From positions 331,325 to 395,324 of the forward strand of contig NZ_JYLO01000007.1 in assembly GCF_001439845.1 (NCBI RefSeq): a DNA stretch of 64,000 bases, written 5' to 3'. A program made the translations under genes and the position numbers. Under the pieces are notes generated by a model. That model was not told the DNA's origin, searched no databases, and saw only the letters and a list, made by a program, of their open reading frames with translations. The stretch comes from Pseudomonas lactis. Its GTDB lineage: Bacteria; Pseudomonadota; Gammaproteobacteria; Pseudomonadales; Pseudomonadaceae. Positions 20,377 through 27,789 of this stretch are shown here, piece after piece. How positions within the stretch are numbered: the stretch's first letter is position 1; every line of letters begins with the position of its first letter.

Positions 20377-22296
20377 ATGAACAGCTGGTTCGGTAACATC
20401 AGTGTCAATCTCAAACTCGGCCTGGGCTTCGGCCTGGTGTTGGTCCTCACTTCAGTCCTGGCGCTGACGGGCTGGACCAGCCTGGGCGGCTTGATCGACC
20501 GTAGCAATTGGATGAGCGACATCACTCAGCTCAACGCCTCGTTGACCAAGCTGCGTATCGTGCGCTTGCAATACATGCTGGCCAATGGCGACGAAGCCGT
20601 GGCGCAGAACGTGCAGACCAGCCTCGATGCCTTCGCCGCCCAGCAACAGAAGCTGCTGGACAGCTTCAAGAGCCCGGAAAACCTCAAGCTGCTCAATGAG
20701 CAGAAAGACGTGATCACCGCCTACCGCCAGTCCCTGAGCAAAATGCGCGAGGCCTATCGCAATGGCAACGCTGCGCGCGATGTCATGGGCGCCAAGGCCG
20801 ACATCGCCAACGCACAAATCAATGCGCTGGAAACTAGTGTGCAGCAGTCACCCGAGAGCCCGGAACGCTTCACGCAGTTTGTGGCCGTGACCCAGGCCAA
20901 GAACGAATTCCTGCAGGCTCGCTACGAAGTGCGCGGCTATACCAATAGCCCCAACGCAGAAACCGAAGCGCGCGCGGCTACACAGCTGGAGAAAGCTGTT
21001 GCGGGTTTGAAAGGCCTCAGCGTTGCATTCGGTACTGGACAGCAAAGCGCATTGTCCGCACTGGAAACCGCCCTCGTTGCTTATCGCAGTGCGGTACAGA
21101 GCTACAAAGCGGCCAACGCCAATATCGTCACCGCCCGTGCCGAAATGACCACCCAGGGCGCCGATATCGTGACGATCAGCGACAAGCTGTACGACATCCA
21201 ACTGGAACGTCGCGACGCTGAAAGCACCCAGGCCCGCAGCCTGCAGTTGATCAGCACCTTGCTGGCCCTGTTGGTCGGCGTGATTGCCGCGTGGGTGATC
21301 ACGCGCCAGATCACCCGTCCGATCCAGGAAACGCTGGCCGTGGTGGAACGCATCGCTTCGGGCGACCTGAGCCACAACATCCAGGTGACCCGTCGTGACG
21401 AACTGGGCGTGTTGCAGCAAGGCATCCAGCGCATGGGCACCACCCTGCGCGAGCTGATCAGCGGCATTCGCGACGGCGTCACTCAGATCGCCAGCGCCGC
21501 CGAAGAGTTGTCAGCCGTGACCGAGCAAACCAGCGCCGGTGTGAACAGCCAGAAGATCGAGACCGATCAGGTCGCCACCGCCATGCATGAAATGACCGCC
21601 ACCGTGCAGGAAGTCGCGCGTAATGCCGAGCAGGCTTCCCAAGCCGCTTCCGACGCCGACGGCCAAGCCCGCGAAGGCGATAAAGTGGTGGCTGAAGCCA
21701 TCGCCCAGATCGAACGCCTGGCGGCCGAAGTGGCGCGCTCCACCGACGCCATGACGCACCTGCAACAAGAGAGCAACAAGATCGGCAGCGTGATGGACGT
21801 GATCAAGGCCGTGGCCGAACAGACCAACCTGCTGGCCCTCAACGCCGCCATTGAAGCTGCGCGTGCCGGTGAAGCCGGCCGTGGCTTTGCCGTGGTCGCC
21901 GACGAAGTACGCGGCCTGGCCCAGCGTACACAGAAATCCACCGAGGAAATCGAAGGCCTGGTGGCAGGCTTGCAGAACGGCACCCAACAAGTCGCCAGCG
22001 TGATGAACAACAGCCGCAGCCTGACCGACAGCAGCGTCGAACTGACGCGCAAGGCCGGGGTATCCTTGGAAAACATCACCCGCACCGTGTCGAATATCCA
22101 GTCGATGAACCAGCAGATCGCAGCGGCCGCCGAACAGCAAAGCGCCGTGGCGGAAGAGATCAGCCGCAGTATCGTGAATGTGCGGGACGTGTCCGAGCAG
22201 ACCGCTACGGCCAGTGATGAGACGGCCAAATCGAGTGTGGAGCTGGCACGGTTGGGTAGCCAGTTGCAGCAGATGGTCAGTCATTTCCGGGTTTAA
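20377..22296 (+). CDS. Methyl-accepting chemotaxis protein with HBM-type sensor domain
   Basis: The 639-residue chemoreceptor starts at ATG 20377 behind AAGGAG. It has a first membrane helix (about 11-33), a long all-helical periplasmic region (about 35-285) of the helical bimodular (HBM) type, a second membrane helix near [16 protein letters not shown], a HAMP domain ([21 protein letters not shown]) and a signalling domain with the hairpin tip [38 protein letters not shown] receptors of Pseudomonas such as McpS sense TCA-cycle acids or polyamines; the ligand here is not certain. The C-terminus lacks a CheR-binding pentapeptide. Confidence 0.93.
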   Translation: MNSWFGNISVNLKLGLGFGLVLVLTSVLALTGWTSLGGLIDRSNWMSDITQLNASLTKLRIVRLQYMLANGDEAVAQNVQTSLDAFAAQQQKLLDSFKSPENLKLLNEQKDVITAYRQSLSKMREAYRNGNAARDVMGAKADIANAQINALETSVQQSPESPERFTQFVAVTQAKNEFLQARYEVRGYTNSPNAETEARAATQLEKAVAGLKGLSVAFGTGQQSALSALETALVAYRSAVQSYKAANANIVTARAEMTTQGADIVTISDKLYDIQLERRDAESTQARSLQLISTLLALLVGVIAAWVITRQITRPIQETLAVVERIASGDLSHNIQVTRRDELGVLQQGIQRMGTTLRELISGIRDGVTQIASAAEELSAVTEQTSAGVNSQKIETDQVATAMHEMTATVQEVARNAEQASQAASDADGQAREGDKVVAEAIAQIERLAAEVARSTDAMTHLQQESNKIGSVMDVIKAVAEQTNLLALNAAIEAARAGEAGRGFAVVADEVRGLAQRTQKSTEEIEGLVAGLQNGTQQVASVMNNSRSLTDSSVELTRKAGVSLENITRTVSNIQSMNQQIAAAAEQQSAVAEEISRSIVNVRDVSEQTATASDETAKSSVELARLGSQLQQMVSHFRV

Positions 22297-22301
22297 AAAA
22301 C

Positions 22302-22335
22302 CAAAAAAGCCGCCTCAATTTAAGCCGAGGCGGCT
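22302..22335 (-). terminator. Terminator of a minus-strand transcript
   Basis: The stem AGCCGCCTC/GAGGCGGCT with a ten-base loop is followed on the minus strand by TTTTTTGG; on the plus strand there is no T run. It therefore ends a transcript coming from the 22.35-22.88 kb island, although it may also slow read-through from the chemoreceptor gene. Confidence 0.8.
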
Positions 22336-22349
22336 CCACTTCTCAGACC

Positions 22350-22448
22350 TTACAGGTCATCAAAGCTGTCCCGCAGGAATGTCCACACGTGATAAACACG
22401 TAGAGCATTCACTACGAGGTTCCACGTACGTCGTGCAAACTTAGACAT
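22350..22448 (-). CDS. Candidate 32-residue micro-protein
   Basis: An ATG at 22448 with a strong GGAGG seven bases upstream opens a 32-codon frame ending at 22350, 14 bp before a terminator that works on this strand. The peptide has a basic N-terminus (MSKFARRTWN), an aromatic and aliphatic centre (LVVNALRVYHVWTFL) and an acidic end (RDSFDDL). It could form one amphipathic or membrane-touching helix. I do not recognise a family. Ribosome binding site plus terminator make a real gene likely; leader peptide and type I toxin-like peptide are both possible. Confidence 0.6.
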   Translation of the reverse strand: MSKFARRTWNLVVNALRVYHVWTFLRDSFDDL

Positions 22449-22487
22449 ACTCGGCCCTCCTTGAGTTGGGCCTTACCTCCAGCGCAC

Positions 22488-22562
22488 TTACCGGAACACG
22501 TGAGCCTTTGGACGCGGGTCAATGCGTCCTTTGAGGTGGCCGGGCCAGTGGTCCTTCCGCAT
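22488..22562 (-). CDS. Candidate 24-residue ORF upstream of the micro-protein
   Basis: A frame MRKDHWPGHLKGRIDPRPKA... ends 39 bp before the micro-protein ATG. The same frame is open upstream to a TAG near 22660 and reads like protein (FVAFGWAGYAREFWTDRHGLV), but has no clear start there. The ribosome binding site is weak. It may be the remnant of a longer gene, a leader ORF or chance. Part of it (LKGRIDP) is repeated 319 bp away. Confidence 0.3.
   Translation of the reverse strand: MRKDHWPGHLKGRIDPRPKAHVFR
22514..22535. repeat. 22-bp direct repeat, copy 1
   Basis: This is an exact copy of the 22 bases at 22833-22854 in the same orientation, with core GGTCAATGCGTCCTTTGAG. It lies in the intergenic island between the chemoreceptor and the VOC gene. 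On the minus strand both copies read LKGRIDP in one frame. Confidence 0.85.
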
Positions 22563-22832
22563 CAATCCGGCACGGATTACTAGCCCGTGGCGGTCGGTCC
22601 AGAATTCGCGCGCATACCCGGCCCACCCAAAAGCGACAAACGCAGAACGGGGAAGATCCTAACCAACATTCCCGTCTAAGGTGTGTCCAACAGTGGTCAA
22701 ATATCCAGTATCGCCCGATAGATTCATTGCAAGCTTTTGCAATCAAGTCAGGCAAGAGAAAGATGCCTAAAGTATCCATGCCGGCCATCGTTCCGTGTTG
22801 CGTGAAGACGTGACCGGCGGTAGTATCCACGT
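22563..22832. other. AT-richer intergenic island without a clear gene
   Basis: This stretch lies between the two 22-bp repeats. Its composition around 22680-22800 is richer in A and T than the surroundings. No convincing coding frame is seen; short frames occur on both strands without ribosome binding sites. A TTGACC on the minus strand near 22698 could belong to a promoter for the micro-gene. Confidence 0.4.
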
Positions 22833-22854
22833 GCGGGTCAATGCGTCCTTTGAG
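22833..22854. repeat. 22-bp direct repeat, copy 2
   Basis: This is identical to 22514-22535. It sits about 30 bp before the VOC-side terminator. Confidence 0.85.
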
Positions 22855-22883
22855 ATAGCAAACCCCAGCCACTCACTGGGTTT

Positions 22884-22922
22884 GCAATAAAAAACCGCCC
22901 TACTAAGGCGGTTTTTTATTGC
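22884..22922. terminator. Strong bidirectional terminator
   Basis: A perfect 16-bp stem (GCAATAAAAAACCGCC with its complement) around a seven-base loop has A/T runs on both sides. It lies 15 bp after the VOC gene and closes the D-aminoacylase operon; it also isolates the island to its left. Confidence 0.92.
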
Positions 22923-22936
22923 CTGCCATTTGCCAC

Positions 22937-23305
22937 TCAGCCCTCGCTGTCCTCGACAAACACCAGCCGATTCCCAAACGGATCGCGGATGCTCATTTCC
23001 CGCGTCCCCCAAGGCGTATCTTCAACCCCTGGCTTGGCATAACGGTACGCTTTGCCCAGCAACTGCTGCTGATACACGTCGACCCCTTGGGCCTGGATCC
23101 GCACGGCCGCCCCTGGCGAAGCATCGCCATGATGCTCGGACAAATGCAGCACACACTCCCCCAGCGACACTTGCAGGTACAAAGGGAAATTCGCCTCGAA
23201 GCGATGCTGCCAATCAACCTTGAACCCCAGAAAATCGACGTAGAACTCCAACGCCTTGGCCTCGTCGAAAATCCGCAGGATGGGGGTGACTTTTCCTAAG
23301 TGCAT
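22937..23305 (-). CDS. VOC-superfamily (glyoxalase/bleomycin-resistance-like) protein
   Basis: The 122-residue cytosolic protein has the beta-alpha-beta-beta-beta repeats of the vicinal oxygen chelate fold: LGKVTPILRIFDEAKALEFYVDFLGFKVDW, HLSEHHGD, and the C-terminal MSIRDPFGNRLVFVED with the metal-ligand Glu region. The start is ATG 23305 with GGAG eight bases upstream; the frame is open further but overlaps the D-aminoacylase gene. It is the last gene of the gntP-rpiR-aminoacylase unit, 29 bp after the aminoacylase. A role in D-amino-acid chemistry is inference. Confidence 0.85.
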   Translation of the reverse strand: MHLGKVTPILRIFDEAKALEFYVDFLGFKVDWQHRFEANFPLYLQVSLGECVLHLSEHHGDASPGAAVRIQAQGVDVYQQQLLGKAYRYAKPGVEDTPWGTREMSIRDPFGNRLVFVEDSEG

Positions 23306-23334
23306 GGCAACAGCTCCATCTAAAAGAACCCCAA

Positions 23335-24798
23335 CTATAGAGACGAAAACCCGCCACGCAAATCCCCGTTGCGCGCCAGGAACCGGCCTGCTCTCGCGCC
23401 GTTCGCCTGCCCATCGCGATAGCTCAATACGCCATTGACCCACACGCCATCAATCCCTTCAGCTGCGCGCTGCGGTGCGGTGAAATCCGCCACATCCCGC
23501 ACCCGCAGGGGGTCGAACAACACCAGGTCAGCCCAGTAGCCTTCACGGATCTCGCCACGCTCGGCCAGCCCAAAACGCGCCGCCGACAAGCCGGTCATCT
23601 TGTGCACCGCCGTGTGCAAAGGGAACAAACCGACATCCCGACTGAAATGCCCGAGTACCCGTGGGAAGGCCCCCCACAAGCGTGGATGAGGAAACGGGTC
23701 TTCAGGCAAGCCGTCCGAGCCCACCATCGACAACGGATGCGCGAGGATGCGCCGAACGTCGGCCTCATCCATCCCGTAATACACCGCCCCTGCCGGCTGT
23801 AAACGGCGAGCGGCCTCCAACAGCGAAACGTTCCACTCGCCAGCGATGTCCTGCAAATCGCGCCCGCCCATGTGCGGGTGCGGTGTCGACCAGGTAATGG
23901 TGATGCGAAACGCGTCGGTCACTTGCTTGAGGTCCAGAGTCGAGGAGCTGGCTGCATAAGGATAGCAATCACAGCCCACCGGATGATCTTTGGCCGCCGC
24001 TTCCAAGGCCGCTAACAGCTGTGGGCTGCGCCCCCAATTACCGGCGCCGGCGCATTTAAGATGGGAAATGATCACCGGCACCCTCGCCTCTCGGCCGATC
24101 AAGAACGCTTCATCCATCGCCTCCAGCACCGGTTCGAACTCGCTGCGCAGGTGAGTGGTGTAGACCGCGCCGTAGGCCGTCAACTCTTGGGTGAGTTGCA
24201 GCACTTCATCGGTCTCGGCGTTGAACGCGCTGGCGTAGGCCAGGCCTGTGGATAAACCCAGGGCACCGGCCTCCAGGCTTTCCTGCAACTGCACGCGCAT
24301 GGCCGCGATTTCATAGGGTGTGGCGGTGCGGTGCAGGTCGTCCATATGGTTGCTGCGCAGCGCCGTGTGGCCGATCAACGCGGCGACGTTCACCGCCGGG
24401 CAGGCTCGTTGCACCGCGGCGCGGTAGTCGGCAAACCGTGGATAAGAGAACGCTTCGCGGCTGCCCAGCAAGTTCATCGGGTCTGGCGGGTCGCTGCGCA
24501 AACTGACCGGCGCGGCGCTGATGCCACAGTTGCCGACAATCACCGTGGTCACGCCCTGGCTGAGCTTGGGCAGCATCTGCGGCTGGCGGATCACCACCGT
24601 GTCATCGTGGGTGTGCACGTCGATAAAGCCCGGCGCCAATACTCGGCCATGGGCGTCGATGACCTGCTCGGCCTGGGCTGTGGACAAGTCGCCAATCGTG
24701 CGGATGCGCCCTGCGTGCACGCCCACATCGGCGACATACCCTGGGGTGTTACTGCCATCGATGATCAGCGCCTGGCGAATCAACGTGTCGTACTTCAT
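23335..24798 (-). CDS. D-aminoacylase (N-acyl-D-amino-acid deacylase)
   Basis: It removes acyl groups from N-acyl-D-amino acids. The 487-residue amidohydrolase has the metal site VHTHDD (residues 61-66), TTVIVGNCGISAAP with the conserved Cys ligand, the VPVIISHLKCAGAGNWG segment and SDGLPEDPFPHPRLWGAFPRVLG near the C-terminus, all typical of D-aminoacylases. The true start is ATG 24798, one base after the stop of the rpiR gene, so translation is coupled. Specificity (D-Glu, D-Asp or broad) is not determinable. Confidence 0.92.
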   Translation of the reverse strand: MKYDTLIRQALIIDGSNTPGYVADVGVHAGRIRTIGDLSTAQAEQVIDAHGRVLAPGFIDVHTHDDTVVIRQPQMLPKLSQGVTTVIVGNCGISAAPVSLRSDPPDPMNLLGSREAFSYPRFADYRAAVQRACPAVNVAALIGHTALRSNHMDDLHRTATPYEIAAMRVQLQESLEAGALGLSTGLAYASAFNAETDEVLQLTQELTAYGAVYTTHLRSEFEPVLEAMDEAFLIGREARVPVIISHLKCAGAGNWGRSPQLLAALEAAAKDHPVGCDCYPYAASSSTLDLKQVTDAFRITITWSTPHPHMGGRDLQDIAGEWNVSLLEAARRLQPAGAVYYGMDEADVRRILAHPLSMVGSDGLPEDPFPHPRLWGAFPRVLGHFSRDVGLFPLHTAVHKMTGLSAARFGLAERGEIREGYWADLVLFDPLRVRDVADFTAPQRAAEGIDGVWVNGVLSYRDGQANGARAGRFLARNGDLRGGFSSL

Positions 24799-24799
24799 A

Positions 24800-25660
24800 T
24801 CAGTCTCCAAGCGGCAGGCTGCCAGGGCCGCCGCGGTAATCGTCCAGGGCCAGTTTGATCCGGCGCAGGCGTTCCTGGTTATCGTCCGGCAGGGCCAGCG
24901 CCAACTCAGTGGCGAGCAGGTCGATAGCCAGCAGCATGCCGTAGCGGGCCGCAGTAGGCTTGTAGATAAAACTGGTTTCCGCCGATTGCAGCGGCAGCAC
25001 GACATCTGCCAACTGCGCCAGGGGCGAATCGGCAAGGGTGATGGCAATGATCCGCGCGTCGTAGTTGCGCGCCAGCGTCACCACTTCAAGTAATTCAGGG
25101 GTCAGGCCCGTGAGCGAGCAGACAATGACGGCATGTTCGGGCCCCAGGGTCGCCGCCGTGACACGCATCATCACCGGGTCATGGCTGGCGGCAATCGGAT
25201 AACCCAGCCGCACCAGGCGCACCTGCAACTCATCGCTGCACAGGCTCGACGGCCCGCCCATGCCGAACGCATGGATCATCCGCGCCTTGCCCAACAGCTT
25301 GACCGCATCGCCAAAACTGCGCTGGTTGAAACCCGACAGGTGCTGACGCAACGTCGCCTCGATGTCCCCCAGGATCTGCCGATGAAACGCTGACTGTTCT
25401 GGCTTGCCCGCCGGGTCGAGAAAGCGGCTGCCCACACCACTGGCCTGGGCCAATTGCAGGCGCAAATCGCGCAAGTCACGGCAGCCCACGCTGCGGGCAA
25501 AGCGTGACAAGGTGGCGGTACTTACCTCAGCCCGTTGCGACAGTTCCTCCAGGCTGGCGGAGGCGGCAAAGCCCACATCCTCAAGCATCAGCTTGGCGAT
25601 ACGCCCTTCGCCGGCACTGAAAGCGTCCTGGCGGGCGCGGATCTGATAGAGGATGTCCAT
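24800..25660 (-). CDS. MurR/RpiR-family transcriptional regulator
   Basis: The 286-residue regulator has an N-terminal helix-turn-helix of the RpiR type (SLEELSQRAEVSTATLSRFARSVGCRDLRDLRLQLAQ) and a C-terminal SIS domain (HAFGMGGPSSLCSDELQVRLVRLGY, AVIVCSLTGLTPELLEVV), which usually binds a phosphosugar or amino-sugar-like ligand. It sits inside the operon it most likely controls, 20 bp after the permease and one base before the D-aminoacylase. A matching inverted repeat lies upstream of the operon. Confidence 0.92.
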   Translation of the reverse strand: MDILYQIRARQDAFSAGEGRIAKLMLEDVGFAASASLEELSQRAEVSTATLSRFARSVGCRDLRDLRLQLAQASGVGSRFLDPAGKPEQSAFHRQILGDIEATLRQHLSGFNQRSFGDAVKLLGKARMIHAFGMGGPSSLCSDELQVRLVRLGYPIAASHDPVMMRVTAATLGPEHAVIVCSLTGLTPELLEVVTLARNYDARIIAITLADSPLAQLADVVLPLQSAETSFIYKPTAARYGMLLAIDLLATELALALPDDNQERLRRIKLALDDYRGGPGSLPLGD

Positions 25661-25680
25661 GGGGGCTCCGGGTTACAGGC

Positions 25681-27030
25681 TCATAAAACAAGGGACAGAC
25701 CGTAGGTCAGGCCGAAGGCGACCAGCGAAATCAAGGTCTCCAGTACGGTCCAGGTCTTGAAGGTCTGGATAACCGTCATATTGAAGTATTCCTTGATCAG
25801 CCAGAAGCCGCCGTCGTTCACGTGGGAAAAGATCACCGAGCCTGCACCGGTCGCCAGCACCAGCAATTCAGGGTGTGGATAACCCAGGCCCAAGGCGACC
25901 GGCGCGACTACCCCGGACGCGGTGGTCATGGCCACCGTGGCCGAGCCGGTAGCAACGCGCATCAACGCGGCGAACAACCAGCCCATCACCAGCGGCGACA
26001 ACTGGAACGCATGGGCCAGGCCGAGGATTTCATGGGTGACCCCGGCATCCACCAGGATGCGGTTCAACCCGCCGCCCGCGCCCACCAGCAAGGTGATGCT
26101 GGCGGTCGGCGCCAGGCATTCGTTGGTGAACTTGAGGATCGACTCGCGGTTAAAGCCCTGGGCCAGGCCCAAGGTCCAGAAGCTCACCAGGGTCGCCACC
26201 AACAGGGCGATCACCGAGTTGCCGATAAACAACAGGAACTGGTTGAACCCGCTGCCCGGCGTGGAAATCACGTTGGCCCAGCCGCCGATCATCATCAACA
26301 CCACCGGCAACAGGATAGTGCCCATGGTCAGCGCAAAACTGGGCAGGCGCGTACGCGGTTCACGCTCGATAAACTGGCGCTCCAGCGGGTTTTCCGCTGG
26401 CAAGTGAATGTGCGGCACGATGAATTTGGCGTAGACGGGCCCGGCAATGATCGCCGTGGGGATGCCAATCAGGATCGCATACAGCACCGTCTGCCCGACC
26501 GAGGCGTTATAGGCCAGCACCGCCATCATTGCCGCTGGGTGCGGCGGCACCAACGCATGCACCACCGACAGGCCAGCGACCATCGGCAGCCCGACCATCA
26601 GGATCGACACGCCCACGCGCCGCGCCACGGTAAAGGCAATCGGCACCAGCAACACAAAGCCGACCTCGAAAAACAGCGGCAGCCCCACCAGGAATGCAAT
26701 ACACACCATCGCCCAGTGGGCATTGCGCTCACCGAAGCGGTTGATCAGCGTGCGCGCCACCTGCTCGGCGCCGCCCGACTCGGCCATCATCTTGCCGAGC
26801 ATGGTGCCCAGCGCCACCACCAGGGCGATATGCCCCAGGGTCTTGCCGACACCCGCCTCGTACGAACCCATGATGGTGTCCGCTGGCATCCCGGCCATCA
26901 GCGCCAGGCCGATGGACACCAGGGTAATCACGATAAAGGGATTGAGTCGGTAGCGTGCAATCAGCACGATCAATGCAATGATGGCGATGGCAGCGTATGC
27001 CAACAGCCCGAAGCCCGGTAATGCGGCCAT
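25681..27030 (-). CDS. GntP-family permease
   Basis: This 449-residue inner-membrane proton symporter of the gluconate permease family has about 12-14 hydrophobic segments and the family marks GMPADTIMGSYEAGVGKTLGHIALVVALGTMLGKMMAESGGAEQVA and PHPAAMMAVLAY. The ATG at 27030 has GAGGAG six bases upstream. It is the first gene of a unit with an RpiR regulator and a D-aminoacylase, so it may import N-acyl-D-amino acids or a related organic acid and not gluconate. Confidence 0.9.
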   Translation of the reverse strand: MAALPGFGLLAYAAIAIIALIVLIARYRLNPFIVITLVSIGLALMAGMPADTIMGSYEAGVGKTLGHIALVVALGTMLGKMMAESGGAEQVARTLINRFGERNAHWAMVCIAFLVGLPLFFEVGFVLLVPIAFTVARRVGVSILMVGLPMVAGLSVVHALVPPHPAAMMAVLAYNASVGQTVLYAILIGIPTAIIAGPVYAKFIVPHIHLPAENPLERQFIEREPRTRLPSFALTMGTILLPVVLMMIGGWANVISTPGSGFNQFLLFIGNSVIALLVATLVSFWTLGLAQGFNRESILKFTNECLAPTASITLLVGAGGGLNRILVDAGVTHEILGLAHAFQLSPLVMGWLFAALMRVATGSATVAMTTASGVVAPVALGLGYPHPELLVLATGAGSVIFSHVNDGGFWLIKEYFNMTVIQTFKTWTVLETLISLVAFGLTYGLSLVL

Positions 27031-27097
27031 GCGGTACTCCTCGGAAAGGGTCACGTCGAATAGGTTGTGAAACTCATAAATCATTCCCGAGGAGGAT

Positions 27098-27114
27098 TTT
27101 CAATTTTTATGAAA
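27098..27114. promoter_or_regulatory. Inverted repeat upstream of the gntP-rpiR operon
   Basis: TTTCA-N7-TGAAA is an exact inverted repeat 68 bp before the permease ATG. A TTTCA/TGAAA dyad is a common shape for RpiR-family operators, so it is a candidate binding site for the regulator in this operon. Confidence 0.5.
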
Positions 27115-27273
27115 GTAATTTTCGCCCACGGATAAGCGCTGTCGCTTGGGGATATGCCCGACGTTAACGGATGAAAATTCGAGGGGTGTTCTTACATGAA
27201 GATCAGAGAAGGCGGAAACTCAAACGCCGCCCTTGAGTCATAGACTGCGCATCCACTGCCCAGGAAACCGCTC

Positions 27274-27648
27274 ATGATTCGCACCACAATTGCCGCCAGC
27301 GTCCTGCTCTTGTGCGGCAGTGCTTATGCCGCCGACAACCCTGCCTTGAAAAAATGCATGGACAGCGCCAATACCACCGCAGACATGGTCAATTGCAATG
27401 CCAAGCAAACCAAGGTGCAGGACGACCGCCTGAACCGCGCCTACAAGACCGCCCTCGCCGCCCAGGAAGGCGCGCGCAAACAACAACTGCAAGACGTGCA
27501 GCGCCTGTGGATCAAATACCGCGACGCCAATTGCGCCTTCGCAGGCAGCGCCACCGGCGGCACGATTGATCAGGTCAATGGCACAGGCTGCGTGCTGGAC
27601 ATGACCCAAACCCGTGCCCAGGAGCTGGAAGACCTGGTCGGCCCGTAA
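27274..27648 (+). CDS. LprI-like (DUF1311) periplasmic protein
   Basis: The 124-residue exported protein has a signal peptide (MIRTTIAASVLLLCGSAYAA) and a DUF1311/LprI domain with four cysteines (KKCMDS, VNCNAKQ, NCAFAG, GCVLDMT) and the motif LNRAYKTAL..LQDVQRLWIKYRDANC. The mycobacterial LprI inhibits lysozyme; whether this one does is unknown. It is monocistronic and divergent from the gntP operon. Confidence 0.87.
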   Translation: MIRTTIAASVLLLCGSAYAADNPALKKCMDSANTTADMVNCNAKQTKVQDDRLNRAYKTALAAQEGARKQQLQDVQRLWIKYRDANCAFAGSATGGTIDQVNGTGCVLDMTQTRAQELEDLVGP

Positions 27649-27664
27649 TCGCGACCTTGCCCCC

Positions 27665-27778
27665 TGTAGGAGCGAGCTTGCTCGCGAAAAACCCGAGAAC
27701 GCCGCAGTGCATCAGAATGCCCGCGTTATCGTTGACGATTTTCGCGAGCAAGAACTAGGCGTCCCCCTCGCTCCTACA
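27665..27778. repeat. REP palindromic element, type B, with an insertion in one arm
   Basis: The left arm reads TGTAGGAGCGAGCTTGCTCG. The right arm is its complement but is broken by 14 extra bases at 27753-27766. The loop is similar to the other type B copy at 43399. Confidence 0.88.
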
Positions 27779-27789
27779 GAGGTAAAGGT

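Noticed and set aside
22449..22883. A GFA-family or other longer gene in the island
   Set aside because: The frame reading FGWAGYAREFW...LKGRIDPRPKAHVF is broken by a stop upstream and has no start; I could not assemble a full gene.
22446..22922. A prophage or insertion sequence in the 22.4-22.9 kb gap
   Set aside because: No integrase, transposase or terminal inverted repeat is visible; the 22-bp repeats alone are not enough.
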